A DNA stretch of 64,000 bases from Isoetes taiwanensis (Eukaryota; Streptophyta; Lycopodiopsida; Isoetales; Isoetaceae). Below are positions 22,596 through 33,100 of the stretch, piece after piece (within the stretch, counting starts at the first letter, position 1; every line of letters starts with the position of its first letter). The notes below the pieces were generated by a model. It did not search any database and was not told the origin of the DNA. It saw only the letters and a list, made by a program, of their open reading frames with translations. A program made the position numbers and the translations under genes. The stretch lies in assembly GCA_021234155.1 (NCBI GenBank), contig JAJEKV010000013.1, positions 16,161,877 to 16,225,876 on the forward strand, given 5' to 3'.

Positions 22596-23590
22596 AGTGA
22601 AGCTAAGGTCTTATGTTGATTGTTTATTCGATGCTGTGGTAGTTGTATTTCAATGGTTTGTTTGACTTAAGCGACCATTGAATAAATAATGCCTAGTCAT
22701 TATCTCTTAAGTTCAATGTCTAACAATTCTAATTGAATTGTGCAAATTTCTATAAGATCCTACAGAAGACACCACCCCCTGAAGACACCCCCCCTGAAGA
22801 CACTGGCCTGAAGGCCTTTTTTTTGTAAAATATTTTGTTAGTATAAAAAGTTTTTTGTCTCTACCACTTTCTCTATCAAATGTTCTGTTCGTTCTTTGTT
22901 TTTTGTTCTTTGTTTGTCATTTTCTTTCTCTATCAAATGTTCTTTTCGTCTATCAAATATATGAAGTTTTTTTTGTCTCATCTACTTCTTTTCAGCATCA
23001 CATTTTGTTTTTTCTATTAAGTAAAGAATGAATTCATTTGATGTTCTTACTTCTATTATCCATGCAGGTGGCAAAACATTGAATTCTTGTACAGTCCATA
23101 TTCTGCTTGAATGTAACAGTGCTCTAGCTCAAACACTAAGCACTTTAATTAGTTTCAGCAGTGCTTGTGAGTAAGCACTAACACAAGAGCACACATGCAA
23201 TAAACAGCTATCTTTAAACAGTTATATAGCATAACAGTAAGCACTGCACCTAGTACTAAACATATATGTTTTACCTAGTGTTTTGGCAATTTTTTGTTTA
23301 AGCACTTGGTAAGTTTTAAGCATCCCTTGCAGTCAGCATTGAAGTAGATATAAACAATATAGCAAAAACTTATAGACAAGTCTGCATTGAACTATATAAA
23401 CAATATAGCAAAAGCATTCTTAAATTAATATAAGATGGAGAATGTACATGAAAAGTGTGGGATTCCTTGGCCAAAATAAATGACAATCAGACCAATAATC
23501 ATAAATGTCTCAGGCTTAATCACAGCAATGGAGAATGACAATCTTCATCACCATAAACCTTCTCCAATTCCTCCTTCACAAACCTGCAGA
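22596..23590. other. Intergenic; T-rich stretch and TAAGCACT words
   Basis: 22765-22810 has three CCTGAAGACAC words. 22815-23010 is strongly T-rich with two CTATCAAATGTTCT copies. 23090-23330 repeats AGCACT at irregular spacing. The end (23470-23590) may be 3' untranslated sequence of the NIF-like gene, which is on minus. Confidence 0.35.
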
Positions 23591-23591
23591 A

Positions 23592-24262
23592 CTACAATTG
23601 TTTTCCAGAAAGTCTTTCCAAGCATAGCTTCATAATCTTTCTATCTGTCTTAGGCCAGGGCTTGTATCTGTGTGTGTTCTTCACCAGTAACTTCATTTTT
23701 TCCTCAGTCTTGGCCTGCAGTATTTCTTCTATCTTTGGGGTGAGTACTGTTAGCACTTCATCATAGACATCCAAGTTGAATGCAGGTACCCGCAGAAATT
23801 TTCAGGGACTGCTAAGGTAAGACTTGTATAATGAATCATCAAGAAGCAAAGTCTTACCTTTGAATCTTGGGTATGACTCATATATTTTCCCAAGTGGCTT
23901 CATCATGACTGGACAACCAGGTTTGTTAGGGTGGTGGCGGGTGCGCACACATTTTCTCGGGTCCCCCATACAAATTGAAATCCGTCCCCTCAACGGACAT
24001 AGTACTTGCGGCACCTCTTCCACATTAGAGAGTTGCATTGATGACCATATACCAACACAACACTTCAGAACAAAGTCTTCAAGAAGAACACCGCATACGG
24101 TGCGAATATCACTTTCTTTTACGCTAGTGTATGTCATTGTCAATCCCGCTTCCAAGCGTATGTGTTCATTTGCACCATATGTTTTTACCAACACACCATT
24201 TAAATCCAAGACAATGAGTTTATCTTTTGTTGCCAAATCAATATTTAGTAATGCGTTGGAAC
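23592..24262 (-). pseudogene. NIF/FCP1-like HAD-family protein, single in-frame stop
   Basis: One continuous minus frame runs from about 24260 to 23592, interrupted only by TGA at 23802-23804. The first segment has KLIVLDLNGVLV (HAD motif I in the DLNG form common to plant NIF-like proteins), FVLKCCVGIWSSM, then PLGKIYESYPRFKGKTLLLDDSLYKSYL (the KTLL-x-DDS-x-YKS motif). After the TGA the same frame goes on with KFLRVPAFNLDVYDEVL and ends RLSGKQL-TAA. FCP1/NIF proteins dephosphorylate Ser in partner proteins such as the RNA polymerase II tail. Motif I here has Asn where the general DxD acid would be, so catalysis is doubtful even apart from the stop. No ATG opens the frame (a TGA lies about 25 bases upstream), so the 5' end is missing or in another exon. 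Confidence 0.75.
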
Positions 24263-24530
24263 ATCACGAATACCTACACAAACACCTAATTACTACATGA
24301 ATAAATAGATGAAGATGAAAATGAAAAGCGGGTTGAATGTGGAAACCTTTACGTATCAAGCCAGGATTCTCGACCTAACAGAATCAACTCGGTAATCCCT
24401 ACGATTGAATGCAACAAAAGAAAATCAATAATATTCAATGTTTTAAGCAACACTATTTACGGGCTTGCCCAAAGAACCCTACCGACCCTCGAGGTTTATT
24501 AAGGGCACAATCACTTTTTGAAGATCGGGC

Positions 24531-26291
24531 TCACACGAAACTTGAGGGGGCCACGATTCGATTTTCTTGAGAACACACCGATAGGTGTGGTCTCATGATT
24601 GAGACTGCTTCTGTATCTTTTGCATAGCTACTTCTTGTTCTCTTTCTTGTAGCCCCGAACAACTTCTTTGCTATCCTCCAGCTTACCCCTCTTTGTTCTT
24701 CTGCCCTTTCCTTTTGGCAAATATTCACCCAAGTTGCCCTCATCCGATAGAATTACTCCCTCAACTTCCTTAGGTGCTTCAATGTGTACAATCGGGTCTA
24801 TTGTTTTTTCCACAACTGGTGTTGTGTTCACAGTCTTTGTGTTTGCATGGTCTTTGTGTTTACGGCTTCCTCTATAGCTTCTTGGACAGGCTTCTTGGGT
24901 GGTGGTGGTGGTTCTGCTGTTGCATTCAAATCAGTCACAATTGACTGTACTCCTATAGGACTTTGCAGGGTTGTGCATCTTCAAATGGCACCATTGTCCT
25001 TCTTTGAACCCTGAAGGATGAGACCTCAATTGCAGGACGGATTAACACATCCTTTTTTGATGTACTATTTGAAGCACCTGCAACATGGCCAAAACCTAGC
25101 TCCTCAAATATACCCTCCGCACCTTTCCGGGCAACCATGAATACATTGTCCTCCTCTCAACAATGAACAACAAGCTATATAATACTCATGTTGGCAATTG
25201 ATTGCTAAACTTAACCTATAAGCTTTTAGTGAATTCCGGACCACATCTTTGAACATGTATAAAATGGATCTTCCACTAACAACTTATCTCGTATAATAGT
25301 AGAGATGCTAAATGTTGCGGGGAGTATCCATTTTCAGCTTCCACAAATTGTTTATGTAGAATTGCGAAGTCTGTTCTTCTTGAGAACTTTTAACTCCTCC
25401 TCAAGTTTGAGTTTACATTTCCCGCTCATTAACAGGATGTAGGGTTCATTGCTTTTTGTACCTTGTTCTGTGCCAAGTTTCCATCCGACGATCCTGCTCC
25501 AAATCTTTAATTTCGCCTCCGACTCACAGTTTGGATTAAGCTTGAACTCCTCCTGTTTTGTAGCCAAATCATTTGTGGTTTGTCTTAAAACTGTTCTCGG
25601 CCTCTTCCAACATCATTTTTTCGTAATTGGAGGCCTTCTCATTCCTTTCAGCTCACTTCCCATTGCTTTCAGATTCTTTGTGATAAGTAAAACCGATTTT
25701 CCAATCTTAAATCTTTGCATTCTCTAAGGTTTTTTATGTTTTCATCACATGCACTAATCTCATTTGATCCATTTTGCCACCTTTGGCTTTGCCTTCATTT
25801 CGCTTTTCCTAACATGTGCTACAACATGCGCCTCTGTTTTTACTTGTCTATTGTTGTGGTATCTTTGGCATTGCCTGACAAATGCAGCCCGGTTTACTTT
25901 GTGTTCCTCAGGTGCAAGTATTGATCTAGTGCAATTTTCAAACGCAAAAGCAAGGGTCAGTTGCTTTCTTACTTCTTTGTTGTGACAATTCTTGTAGATT
26001 TTTCGGCAGAGTGTTTCCAACTTCTCTTGAAGATGCTCCTCATTTTACCTTTTCCTTGTTCAACTTCTTTGTCCAAACAGAATCCCAATCTCGATCCGTG
26101 ACATTATTTTCCAACCAAGCTTCTTCCTCGTGGGGCTTCACCCCCGAATTGCACAGACCTCTGATGCTGTGAAAATCATCCGCGCTCCATGCCTCCATCA
26201 TCAACAGTGAAACACTGATTTGAGTTTTCGCGCCCAGGGGAAAAGGAGGGAGAAGGGCGTGACGGGCTTCGACGTCCGCGAGTTTCAGCAC
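24531..26291 (-). other. Minus-strand coding-like fragments of unknown origin
   Basis: A row of minus open frames (26291-26040, 26020-25760, 25567-25352, 25138-24953, 24831-24628, 24743-24531) has protein-like, charged sequence: EEEAWLENNVTDRDWDSVW, LKLEEELKVLKKN, a Lys/Arg-rich GKGRRTKRGKLEDSKE. They lie upstream of the NIF-like frame on the same strand and could be 5' parts of it with introns or decay, or an unrelated transposon gene. I could not join them with consistent splice phases and recognise no domain. Confidence 0.25.
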
Positions 26292-26729
26292 TTAAAGTGC
26301 TTAAACGCTTCGCCAAAAGTTGTACCCCACTAGCGATTTTACACCCCTATGGTACCTGAATGCCTAGACAATAAAACTAAAAAGCTATATATAATGAACT
26401 AACATCAACTATCAACTCATAGCAACGCATCTAAGGACATACAATATGCGAGAAACATCTTACTCCCCCAACGACCGATGCCAATGCAAATCTCTATCTA
26501 GGTCCAGTACAATTAGTTCCAAAAAAGAGACAAATAACTTGTGTTGTCAATACAAACATGATGGGAAGATGGCCAAAGGGAATGCAACAAAGAAACGAAG
26601 TGCGTTATTTGACTTGGCCTAAAGAAGAATTGACATAAAAAGAAGTTTGAACCATGTGGTTGGCAAGTCGAATATGATCCCAATAAAGGCTAACACGTAA
26701 TGCCACCATCTAGACCCTAGCTTGCAAAT
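26292..26729. other. Intergenic, nothing recognised
   Basis: A-rich DNA with no supported feature before the inverted repeat. Confidence 0.4.
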
Positions 26730-27742
26730 GATGGACCCAAAAAGCGCACCTTCCAAATCGCGGAAGGCACATGATACGCCCTAAGAAACCATCGAGAAAA
26801 GGAAGTCATCCCTCGTTGAACTGTGTAATTGCCAAGATGGAACCGATCCCAATCCATGTTGACTTGACTTCGCCCTTGGAACAAAAGCATGGAAGTTTTA
26901 ATGTATTTCTAGATAACAGGGTGATGGCGACTATGAAAAGCCATAGACAAACGGGAATAAGACATAAGAAACAATGCAATAACTGTCACGCATGAGGTAA
27001 GCGACAGAATGAGTCATGCGACATCTAGAGATAGTGCAAGCATTAGGACTACCAAATGGAATACCAACATACAAGAACGGGAAGAACAAAAAAGGAATAC
27101 AAGCATACACAAAATGAAGAATCAACCTAACAAACCAAAAAAGCGGATCAAGAAACTACGGGCAACAAAAAAGATCAACATAGAAGCAACCATGACCAAC
27201 ACCTCTACCATCCAAGAATTTTCACCACGATTCATATTTCATCTTGCTTTATGGGCCGAAATTTTGGGCTGATAGAGGTTTTGGCCATGGTTGCTTTTTA
27301 GGTTGGTCTTGTTTCAAGTTGCTGTATAATTCCTTTAATACGCTTTTTGGTTTCTTAGGTTGATTCTTCCAATTTGTGTATGCTTGTATTCCATTTTTGT
27401 TTTCCGGTTCTTGTAGTTTGGTATGATGCTTGCACTATCTTCGGATGCCGCATGACTCATTCTGTCGCTCATCTCATGCATGCCAATTATTGCATTGTTT
27501 CTTATGTCTTATTCATGTTTCTCTATGGCTTTTCATAGTGGGGCCATGACCCCGTTACCTAGAAATCCATTGAAACTTGCCGGCTTATGTTCCATGGGCG
27601 AGTCAAGTCAACATGGATTGGGATTAGTTCCAACTTGATGACTACACAATTCAATGAGAGACTTACTTCTCTTTTTGTGGCAGTTTCTTAGGGCACATCA
27701 TGTGGCTTTATGGTTTCAGAGAGCATGGTTTTTGGATCCATC
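26730..27742. repeat. Large inverted repeat, about 480-bp arms, about 57-base loop
   Basis: The left arm 26730-27211 and right arm 27269-27742 are reverse complements along their whole length with moderate divergence. Matching blocks include CCCAATCCATGTTGACTTGA, AGACATAAGAAACAATGCAA, GCGACAGAATGAGTCATGCG and GGAATACAAGCATACACAAA (left arm, plus sense), each found inverted in the right arm in the opposite order. The loop is about 27212-27268. Short frames in the arms (74-87 codons) have no recognised domain. A transcript would form a very long double-stranded stem. Confidence 0.85.
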
Positions 27743-28620
27743 ACATCACTTCGGTATTTCTACCACGGTTAGTCATGTTTCGAGATTTGATTGTAGTTAT
27801 CATGGATCCACCCTCCTATGTTTTGAGCATTATGCACAATTCATATATTTAGCATCTATTGTGTTAGTCTTGTTCTATAGGGTTGTATAACTTATTAGGT
27901 TTAATTTATGTCGTTTTCCATGTATTTTGTAGTTCTGGATCGATGTTTGTTTTCTTTCTACTGGTAAAGTTGTTGTCCATATTTGCTTTATCGAGATTGG
28001 TCTAGTTTTCTTTGTTGTTGCTGGTATAGTTCTTGGTCCGCTTCTTGTTCAGGTTTGGTTTGTCCCATGCTTGTATTAGTTGTATGTCCTGGTATATTCT
28101 TGGTTTGCTTTTTGGTTTGTCGGGTTGGTTCGTCTATCTGGCTGGTAAGGCTGTTGTCTTCTCGAGGTTGATATAGTTTTCTTTTTTGTTGCTGGTCCAT
28201 GTTGTTTCGCACATGACAAAGTTTGGGCTTTTGGCTCTATCATATGGGATATATCTAGTGCCATATATATTGGCTATCGTCACGTCATCCCATGCCCCCA
28301 TCCCATGATGCTGCGCCATCAATGATAACCCCATTTATGATACGAAATCGTATGAAATCATCATACCAAACCATATTTCATCCTTAAAACAAATCATGCA
28401 ATTTTATGACTTTAGTGGCCATGCTTAAAAAACGGCAGTAATTCTATCTAGAAATTTGCCATTGTATGTCATGTGACACTAGAAGCTAATGAGTATTTGC
28501 CAGATCTTGTATAGAAACTCCAAAATTCCTACCAGATATTTTGCCGGCAAGTGAAAACTCGGAACGAAAAAAAAAACAATTTCAAGCGGAAATTAAGGAG
28601 ACTGACCCTTGTTTTTTGAT
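27743..28620. other. Intergenic; GT-rich diverged duplication at 27961-28200
   Basis: TGGTAAAGTTGTTGTCC..TTTGTTGTTGCTGGT (27963-28025) and TGGTAAGGCTGTTGTC..TTTTTTGTTGCTGGT (28142-28196) mark two diverged copies. 28320-28440 resembles the AT-rich spacers linked to the minisatellite at 11.1 and 28.8 kb. Confidence 0.4.
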
Positions 28621-28624
28621 GCAT

Positions 28625-29095
28625 CCCTAGTGACATGTTTGAGCCAATTTCATGTTTGGGTCTATGTGGCATGCTTGAGCCAAAGTTTGAGCCTAGGGGC
28701 ATGTTCCAGCCACATGTCACATTTGAGCCTATAAGGCATGTTTGCGCCAAGGTGGCATGTTCGAGCCACGTGTCATGTTTAAGGCAATGTGGCATGTTTT
28801 AGCCTAGCGTCATGTTTGAGCCTAGGGGCACAACATTTTAAACATCAAAAAAATGTACGGCATCATATTTCATCTTTAAAAATAATACATCATCTGAAAG
28901 AGCATTTTTATGACCCAACTGGCATGTTTGAGCCACGGGGCATGTTTGAGCCTAGGTGGCAAATTTGAGCCTATGTGGCATGTTTGAGCCTAGGGCATGT
29001 TTGACCCTAGGTACAATGCTTGAGCCTATGTGGCATGTTTGAGCCAAGGTGGCATGTCTGAGCCTATATGGCATGTTTGAACCAATGTAGCACAT
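28625..29095 (+). repeat. Minisatellite island 2 (19-bp unit), decayed
   Basis: GGCATGTTTGAGCC-type units at 28625-28825 and 28916-29095 with many substitutions and length changes, split by an AT-rich spacer (28826-28915) that resembles the spacer at 11095-11200. Same orientation as the other islands. Confidence 0.8.
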
Positions 29096-29423
29096 TTGCT
29101 TCGCGGTTTGATAAGTTCTTCCGGACCGATCTTGGATTTTATTGAACCTGCTCGAAGCAGGTTACTTGAACGGAGGATTCAACGGTTGGATAGGGAAACC
29201 GAGCTCGGGGGGGGGCATTGGCAAAGGGCCTCCCGGAGGAGCCCGAGAGAAAAAGGCTACCTGGCAACGTTTGGGGGTCCGCTCTCCGGGTCCGGCCTCT
29301 CCCTCCGGGTGAGGCGGCAAGCAAAGTCCGGGCCTCGTTTGACTTGGGGAAGGTGCCAACGCTTCTATCAGAGCCAGTCAGAGAGAGACATAGAGAGGGG
29401 AGGGAGGGACGGAGGGAGAGAGA
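29096..29423. other. GC-rich segment inside the minisatellite
   Basis: This segment is clearly richer in GC than its flanks and interrupts the array. Open frames exist in several phases (up to 118 codons, 29096-29452 plus) because of composition. Part of it (GGGGTCC..CTCTCC..GGTGAGGC..CTTGGGGAAGG, about 29270-29355) resembles 32745-32835, so it is a dispersed repeat. G9 and purine-rich GGGAGGGA runs are present. Confidence 0.45.
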
Positions 29424-29925
29424 GCATGTTGGGGCCTAGGTGGCAAGTTTGAGCCACCTTGGCATGTTGGAGCCTGGTGGCATTTCGGAGCCTAGGTGGC
29501 ATGTTTGAGCCACCTTGGCATGTTGGAGCCTAGGTGGCATGTTGGGAGCCCACGTGGCATGTTTGAGCCACCTTGGCATGTTGGCGCCCGCGTGGCATGT
29601 TTGAGCCACCTTGACATGTTTGAGCCTAGCTGGCATGTTGGAGCCCGCGTGGCATGCTTGAGCCACCTTGGTCTGTTTGAGTCTGGATGGCATGATTGAG
29701 CCACCTTGGCATGTTGAAGCCTAGGTGGCATGTTGGAGCCCAGCGTGGCATGTTTGAGCCACCTTGGCATGTTGGAGCCTAGGTGGCATGTTGGAGCCTG
29801 CGTGGCATGTCTGAGCCTAGGTGGCATGTTGGGAGCTCGCGTGGCATGTTTGAGCCACCTTGGCATGTTGGAGCCTAGGTGGCATGTTGGAGCCTAGATG
29901 TTGGAGCCCGCGTGGCATGTTTGTC
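29424..29925 (+). repeat. Minisatellite island 3 (19-bp unit, 38-bp higher-order unit)
   Basis: About 26 units alternate between GGCATGTTTGAGCCACCTT and GGCATGTTGGAGCCTAGGT, giving a 38-bp higher-order period. Variants with CCCGCGT recur. As 19 is not a multiple of 3 and the unit has no stop, minus frames stay open as a repeating 19-residue peptide (PRWLKHATRAPTCHLGSNM-like). That explains the 85-124-codon frames here, which are not genes. Confidence 0.93.
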
Positions 29926-29929
29926 AAAA

Positions 29930-30480
29930 CCTCCATTGGCAACCTTGGAGGATTGGTATTGGGGTGGTGGTTAGCTTCGTGGGAGTTCTTTTCGAAGTTC
30001 TTTTACCGAGGGGCGTGGAGGGCTATCTGGGAACAAGTGGCGGGGAGTATTCCGCTACACATACATATAGTCCCTCAGGATGATGTGGTGGTGCAGGTTT
30101 GGAAGGTTCATCCAGATGTTGTGTCTTCTTGTTTTGTGCGGTCTTGTTACCGGGTGCTGGCTATTCATGACACACTGCCCCTTCGTGCAAGTGGTCTCAG
30201 AGCTTAGGGTTCTCGATGGTGCTCGGTTTGGACATGGACATGGAGCTCACTTCCCCCACCGAAGGTTAGGGTGCTTCTGTGGCAGGTGGTGCACCGCTGT
30301 ATCAGGGTGAATGCCCTTGTGAATCGGTTTAGGCTGGGTGTGAGCCCTCTCTGCCCTTGTTGTGGCCTTCATCGTGAGACTGTGGAGCATTGTCTGGTGT
30401 TATGCCCTCACTTGCGTGCTGCCCGGGATTGGGTGTGCGTGCTCGTTTCAGGTGAGATTGACTAGCCGCCAGCTTGTCTT
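29930..30480 (+). pseudogene. LINE fragment with zf-RVT domain
   Basis: The reading D-x-VVVQVWKVHPD..SCYRVL (30070-30170, one frame) and then, after a stop and frame change, WSSLPPPKVRVLLWQ..R-x-RVNALV and CPCCGLHRETVEHCLVLCPH (30241-30465) is the zinc-binding reverse-transcriptase module found at the end of plant LINE ORF2. The CPxCG..ETxEHxLxxCP zinc ligands are intact. The RT core is absent upstream, where the minisatellite ends abruptly, so this is a truncated or interrupted copy. Confidence 0.75.
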
Positions 30481-30564
30481 CATGTGTATCCCGGTGCTTG
30501 GCCGCTCTTGCGGCAGCAAGCCTTGCATCCGTGCATGGCTTGGTTGGTAACTGTTGATTTTGGG

Positions 30565-31085
30565 AAGGTGCTCTTGACTTCTAATTGCCACACTGGGAGG
30601 AGGATAAATCCAAACCTCATTCTGTCAGTTCGTATTGCTTCGCATCTTCAACTGCAACTTCTCGACTATGTTCCAAGTGCAAACGACCAAAACTCGACCT
30701 CCATAATGTAAACCCTACAATAAGCCAAGCAATACCACGGGGTTTACGCTCGGAGGTCAAACGCGGGTTGTTTTTACAGATAACTAGATGCACCATTTTT
30801 GAACATGCATGCGAGCTATGACAACTAAAATAACAGAGTTTGAATCTATCGGCCATCCCGAATCGATCCCAAACAATCTTGCTACACGCAAAAGGTGCTC
30901 TTGACTTCTAATTGCCACACCGAGGAGGATAAATCAAAACCCCATTATGTCAGTTCCTATTGCTTCGTATCTTCAACTGCAACTTCTCGACCATGTTCCA
31001 AGTGCAAACGACCAAAACCCGACCTCCATAACGTAAACCCTACAATAACCTAGGAACACACAGGGTTTACGCTTCTGAGGCCATA
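30565..31085 (+). repeat. Pair of about 195-bp direct repeats
   Basis: 30565-30765 and 30890-31082 both start AAGGTGCTCTTGACTTC and carry TGCAACTTCTCGAC, AAGTGCAAACGACC, AAACCCTACAATAA and GGGTTTACGCT in the same order, roughly nine bases in ten identical by eye. The 124-base interval is unrelated. A tandem duplication or LTR-like ends of a very small element would both fit. No TG..CA ends or target duplication were found. Confidence 0.75.
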
Positions 31086-32580
31086 TCCTAGTCAGATTCG
31101 ACTAGGATCTTGCACAATGTCATCACGTAGAGGGAGGGTGTTGATGCCAGAAGACGAACCCTTAAAACCTTCTGGAAGCAGTTCGCCCCAAAGTCCTCTC
31201 CCGAAGGTCCCTGGCCACGGAGGGGCAACTCTTCCACTTCAGAATTGTGAATTGGCTCTGCCAAAGGACTCATGACCAGAGTAAAAATTAAGGACGATTA
31301 ATCGCCAATTGGCTATTTTTTTTAATATTTTTCAATTAGGGTTTGATAGATTAGTAGGATCCGTTTTGCACTTCGCGGGCTTGCAATCGACATTACATCG
31401 ACATTACCCTGGGGACCAAGTTTCGTGGGCATAAGACCACCCCTTCTTCAAGAAGCGCCAAAGTAGCTCATGTCCAACACGTTCGTAGTCAATTGGCCTT
31501 GGAGGTGGTTGCGGAATAAAGCCATGTCACGCGTTCGTGTCTCTTTCGTTGCAAAAAATGAACGTATAACTTGGTCCCTAGGGTAATTTCGCCATTTCGG
31601 ACAACATGGTGAACTCGTATCTCCATTTCGGAGCCTTTGTACTGCCCGAACGACAAAACACTTAGGTTTCTACACGGTCGACTGCAGGACGCTTCGCTTC
31701 TCTCCGTTTCCTTCAGTTGTTTGGGTCCCCCCTTAACCTCTCTTGGTTTTTCCTTCTCTTATTTGTCTAGGCAAACCTTGCTACCCCCTTGGTCCCCTTG
31801 GTCCCTAGTGCCAAGTTGCCTTTGGTAAGTTTTGACCTCGTTATGTATACTTATCTTTGTTATCATGTTCAGAAATTTTTTCCACGGGTTTGCTCCCTCA
31901 TGTTGCATCCATGGTTAAATTTTCATAATTTTCTGATACATAGATAATTAGTTACGAATTTATAATCATTTATCTTCAGAAAATAATAAGTAATGCATCT
32001 TTTGGCTTTTTTCTTTGATTTTTAGCATATGTTTTTGCCACATCAGCATCCACGCATATAGTAAATTTCAGAGATTTTTGCATTTGTTTAGATCTCACGC
32101 CCCATGTGTTCTTGGTCTAAATTGCACCTGAGATTTTCTGCACGTACAAGCATTATATTTACCATGGCATCCCCTGCATAAGTGGCACCTTTGATTAGGT
32201 TTTCATGATTTTCTGACGCTCTGTCTATTTACTATGATTTCTTATGCTTTTCTGGTTGAAAATTCTTAAGTATGGCATATGTAAGCTTTTGGACCTGAAT
32301 TTTTTGTTGTTGGTCTACCACATCAACAGCCATGTCAAGTAAAAGTTTGTGAAATTTGGCTAATCGGTAAGTGGTTGATGTTTTGCATTTTTGCACTTTA
32401 GGTGGAGTTCTTGCTTAATTGCACTTAATCATGGCCAAAAGGTCCATGATCAACCTTATTTGCGCCAAGAAACCCTTATATGCAAGAAAAAACAAACTGA
32501 AATGGTGGATTTGGCAAAAACAATGAAACAGGGGATGTTTCGAAAGGGGCTTTGCTCTCAGAGAACGACATGGAATTCTA
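31086..32580. other. Intergenic; inverted pair and a diverged duplication
   Basis: TTACCCTGGGGACCAAGTT (31402-31420) is the imperfect reverse complement of AACTTGGTCCCTAGGGTAA (31568-31586). From 31880 to 32350 two diverged direct copies about 290 bases apart share TTTTCATAATTTTCTGA / TTTTCATGATTTTCTGA and GCCACATCA / ACCACATCA words. The word CTCTGCCAAAGGACTCATGA (31257-31276) is close to CTCTGCCAACGGACTCAAGA at 11410. No gene seen. Confidence 0.4.
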
Positions 32581-32585
32581 GAATG

Positions 32586-32735
32586 AAGACATGTGATAAT
32601 GGACATATAGGACATATAGTGGTTCAAGTATTCTTTCCTACTACTATAAAGACATGTGATAATAGCAGTATAGGACATGCAGTCATTCAAGTGTTCTTTC
32701 CAACTACTATAAAGACATGTGATAATAGAAAGGCT
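32586..32735 (+). repeat. 63-bp tandem repeat, 2.3 copies
   Basis: AAGACATGTGATAAT starts at 32586, 32649 and 32712, an exact 63-base step. Since 63 is a multiple of three, frames on both strands (32391-32807 plus, 32415-32855 minus) stay open through it. I see no reason to call either a gene. Confidence 0.85.
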
Positions 32736-32739
32736 GCTT

Positions 32740-33100
32740 CGGGATCTTTTTTGGGGTCCATCTCCTGGAGCCTCTCCCCACTGGTGAGGCAGCCACACAA
32801 AATTTGAGCCTTGCTCAACTTGGGGAAGGGTGCCAAAAGCGCTCATGTCTAACACATTTATAGTGAACTTGTTGATCCTAAACCTGGCACTTGGATGTCC
32901 CTCAGTGGATTTTTATGGTTAGAACCTCTAGGTTGCTCAAGACAACCAATATCTATGCAAAATTTGCAAAAAAATATCAATCACTTTAGGATCCTTAAAG
33001 CAAAATGAGACAGTTGCACTCAGATCTGAATATCTCGAGCTATACTGATTATTTTCACATGATTGTTAGAGGAAAAATAAGAGAAAACTGAAAACTGAAA
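32740..33100. other. Dispersed-repeat segment and intergenic DNA
   Basis: 32745-32835 (GGGGTCCATCTCC..CTCTCCCC..GGTGAGGCAGCC..CTTGGGGAAGGGTGCC) matches 29270-29360 in order of words. Nothing else recognised. Confidence 0.4.

Noticed and set aside
22765-22812. CRISPR-like spacing of CCTGAAGACAC words
   Set aside because: Three short adjacent words without uniform spacers, and eukaryotic context: simple tandem repeat.
23802-23804. Selenocysteine or programmed readthrough at the TGA of the NIF-like frame
   Set aside because: Land plants lack selenocysteine insertion, and no readthrough context is evident; a nonsense mutation is simpler.
29436-29866. Long minus open frames (85 and 124 codons) over the minisatellite
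   Set aside because: They follow automatically from a stop-free 19-bp repeat and carry no other coding sign.
32391-32855. Overlapping 138- and 146-codon frames on opposite strands
   Set aside because: Both pass through a 63-bp tandem repeat (a multiple of three), and neither has a domain or splice support.
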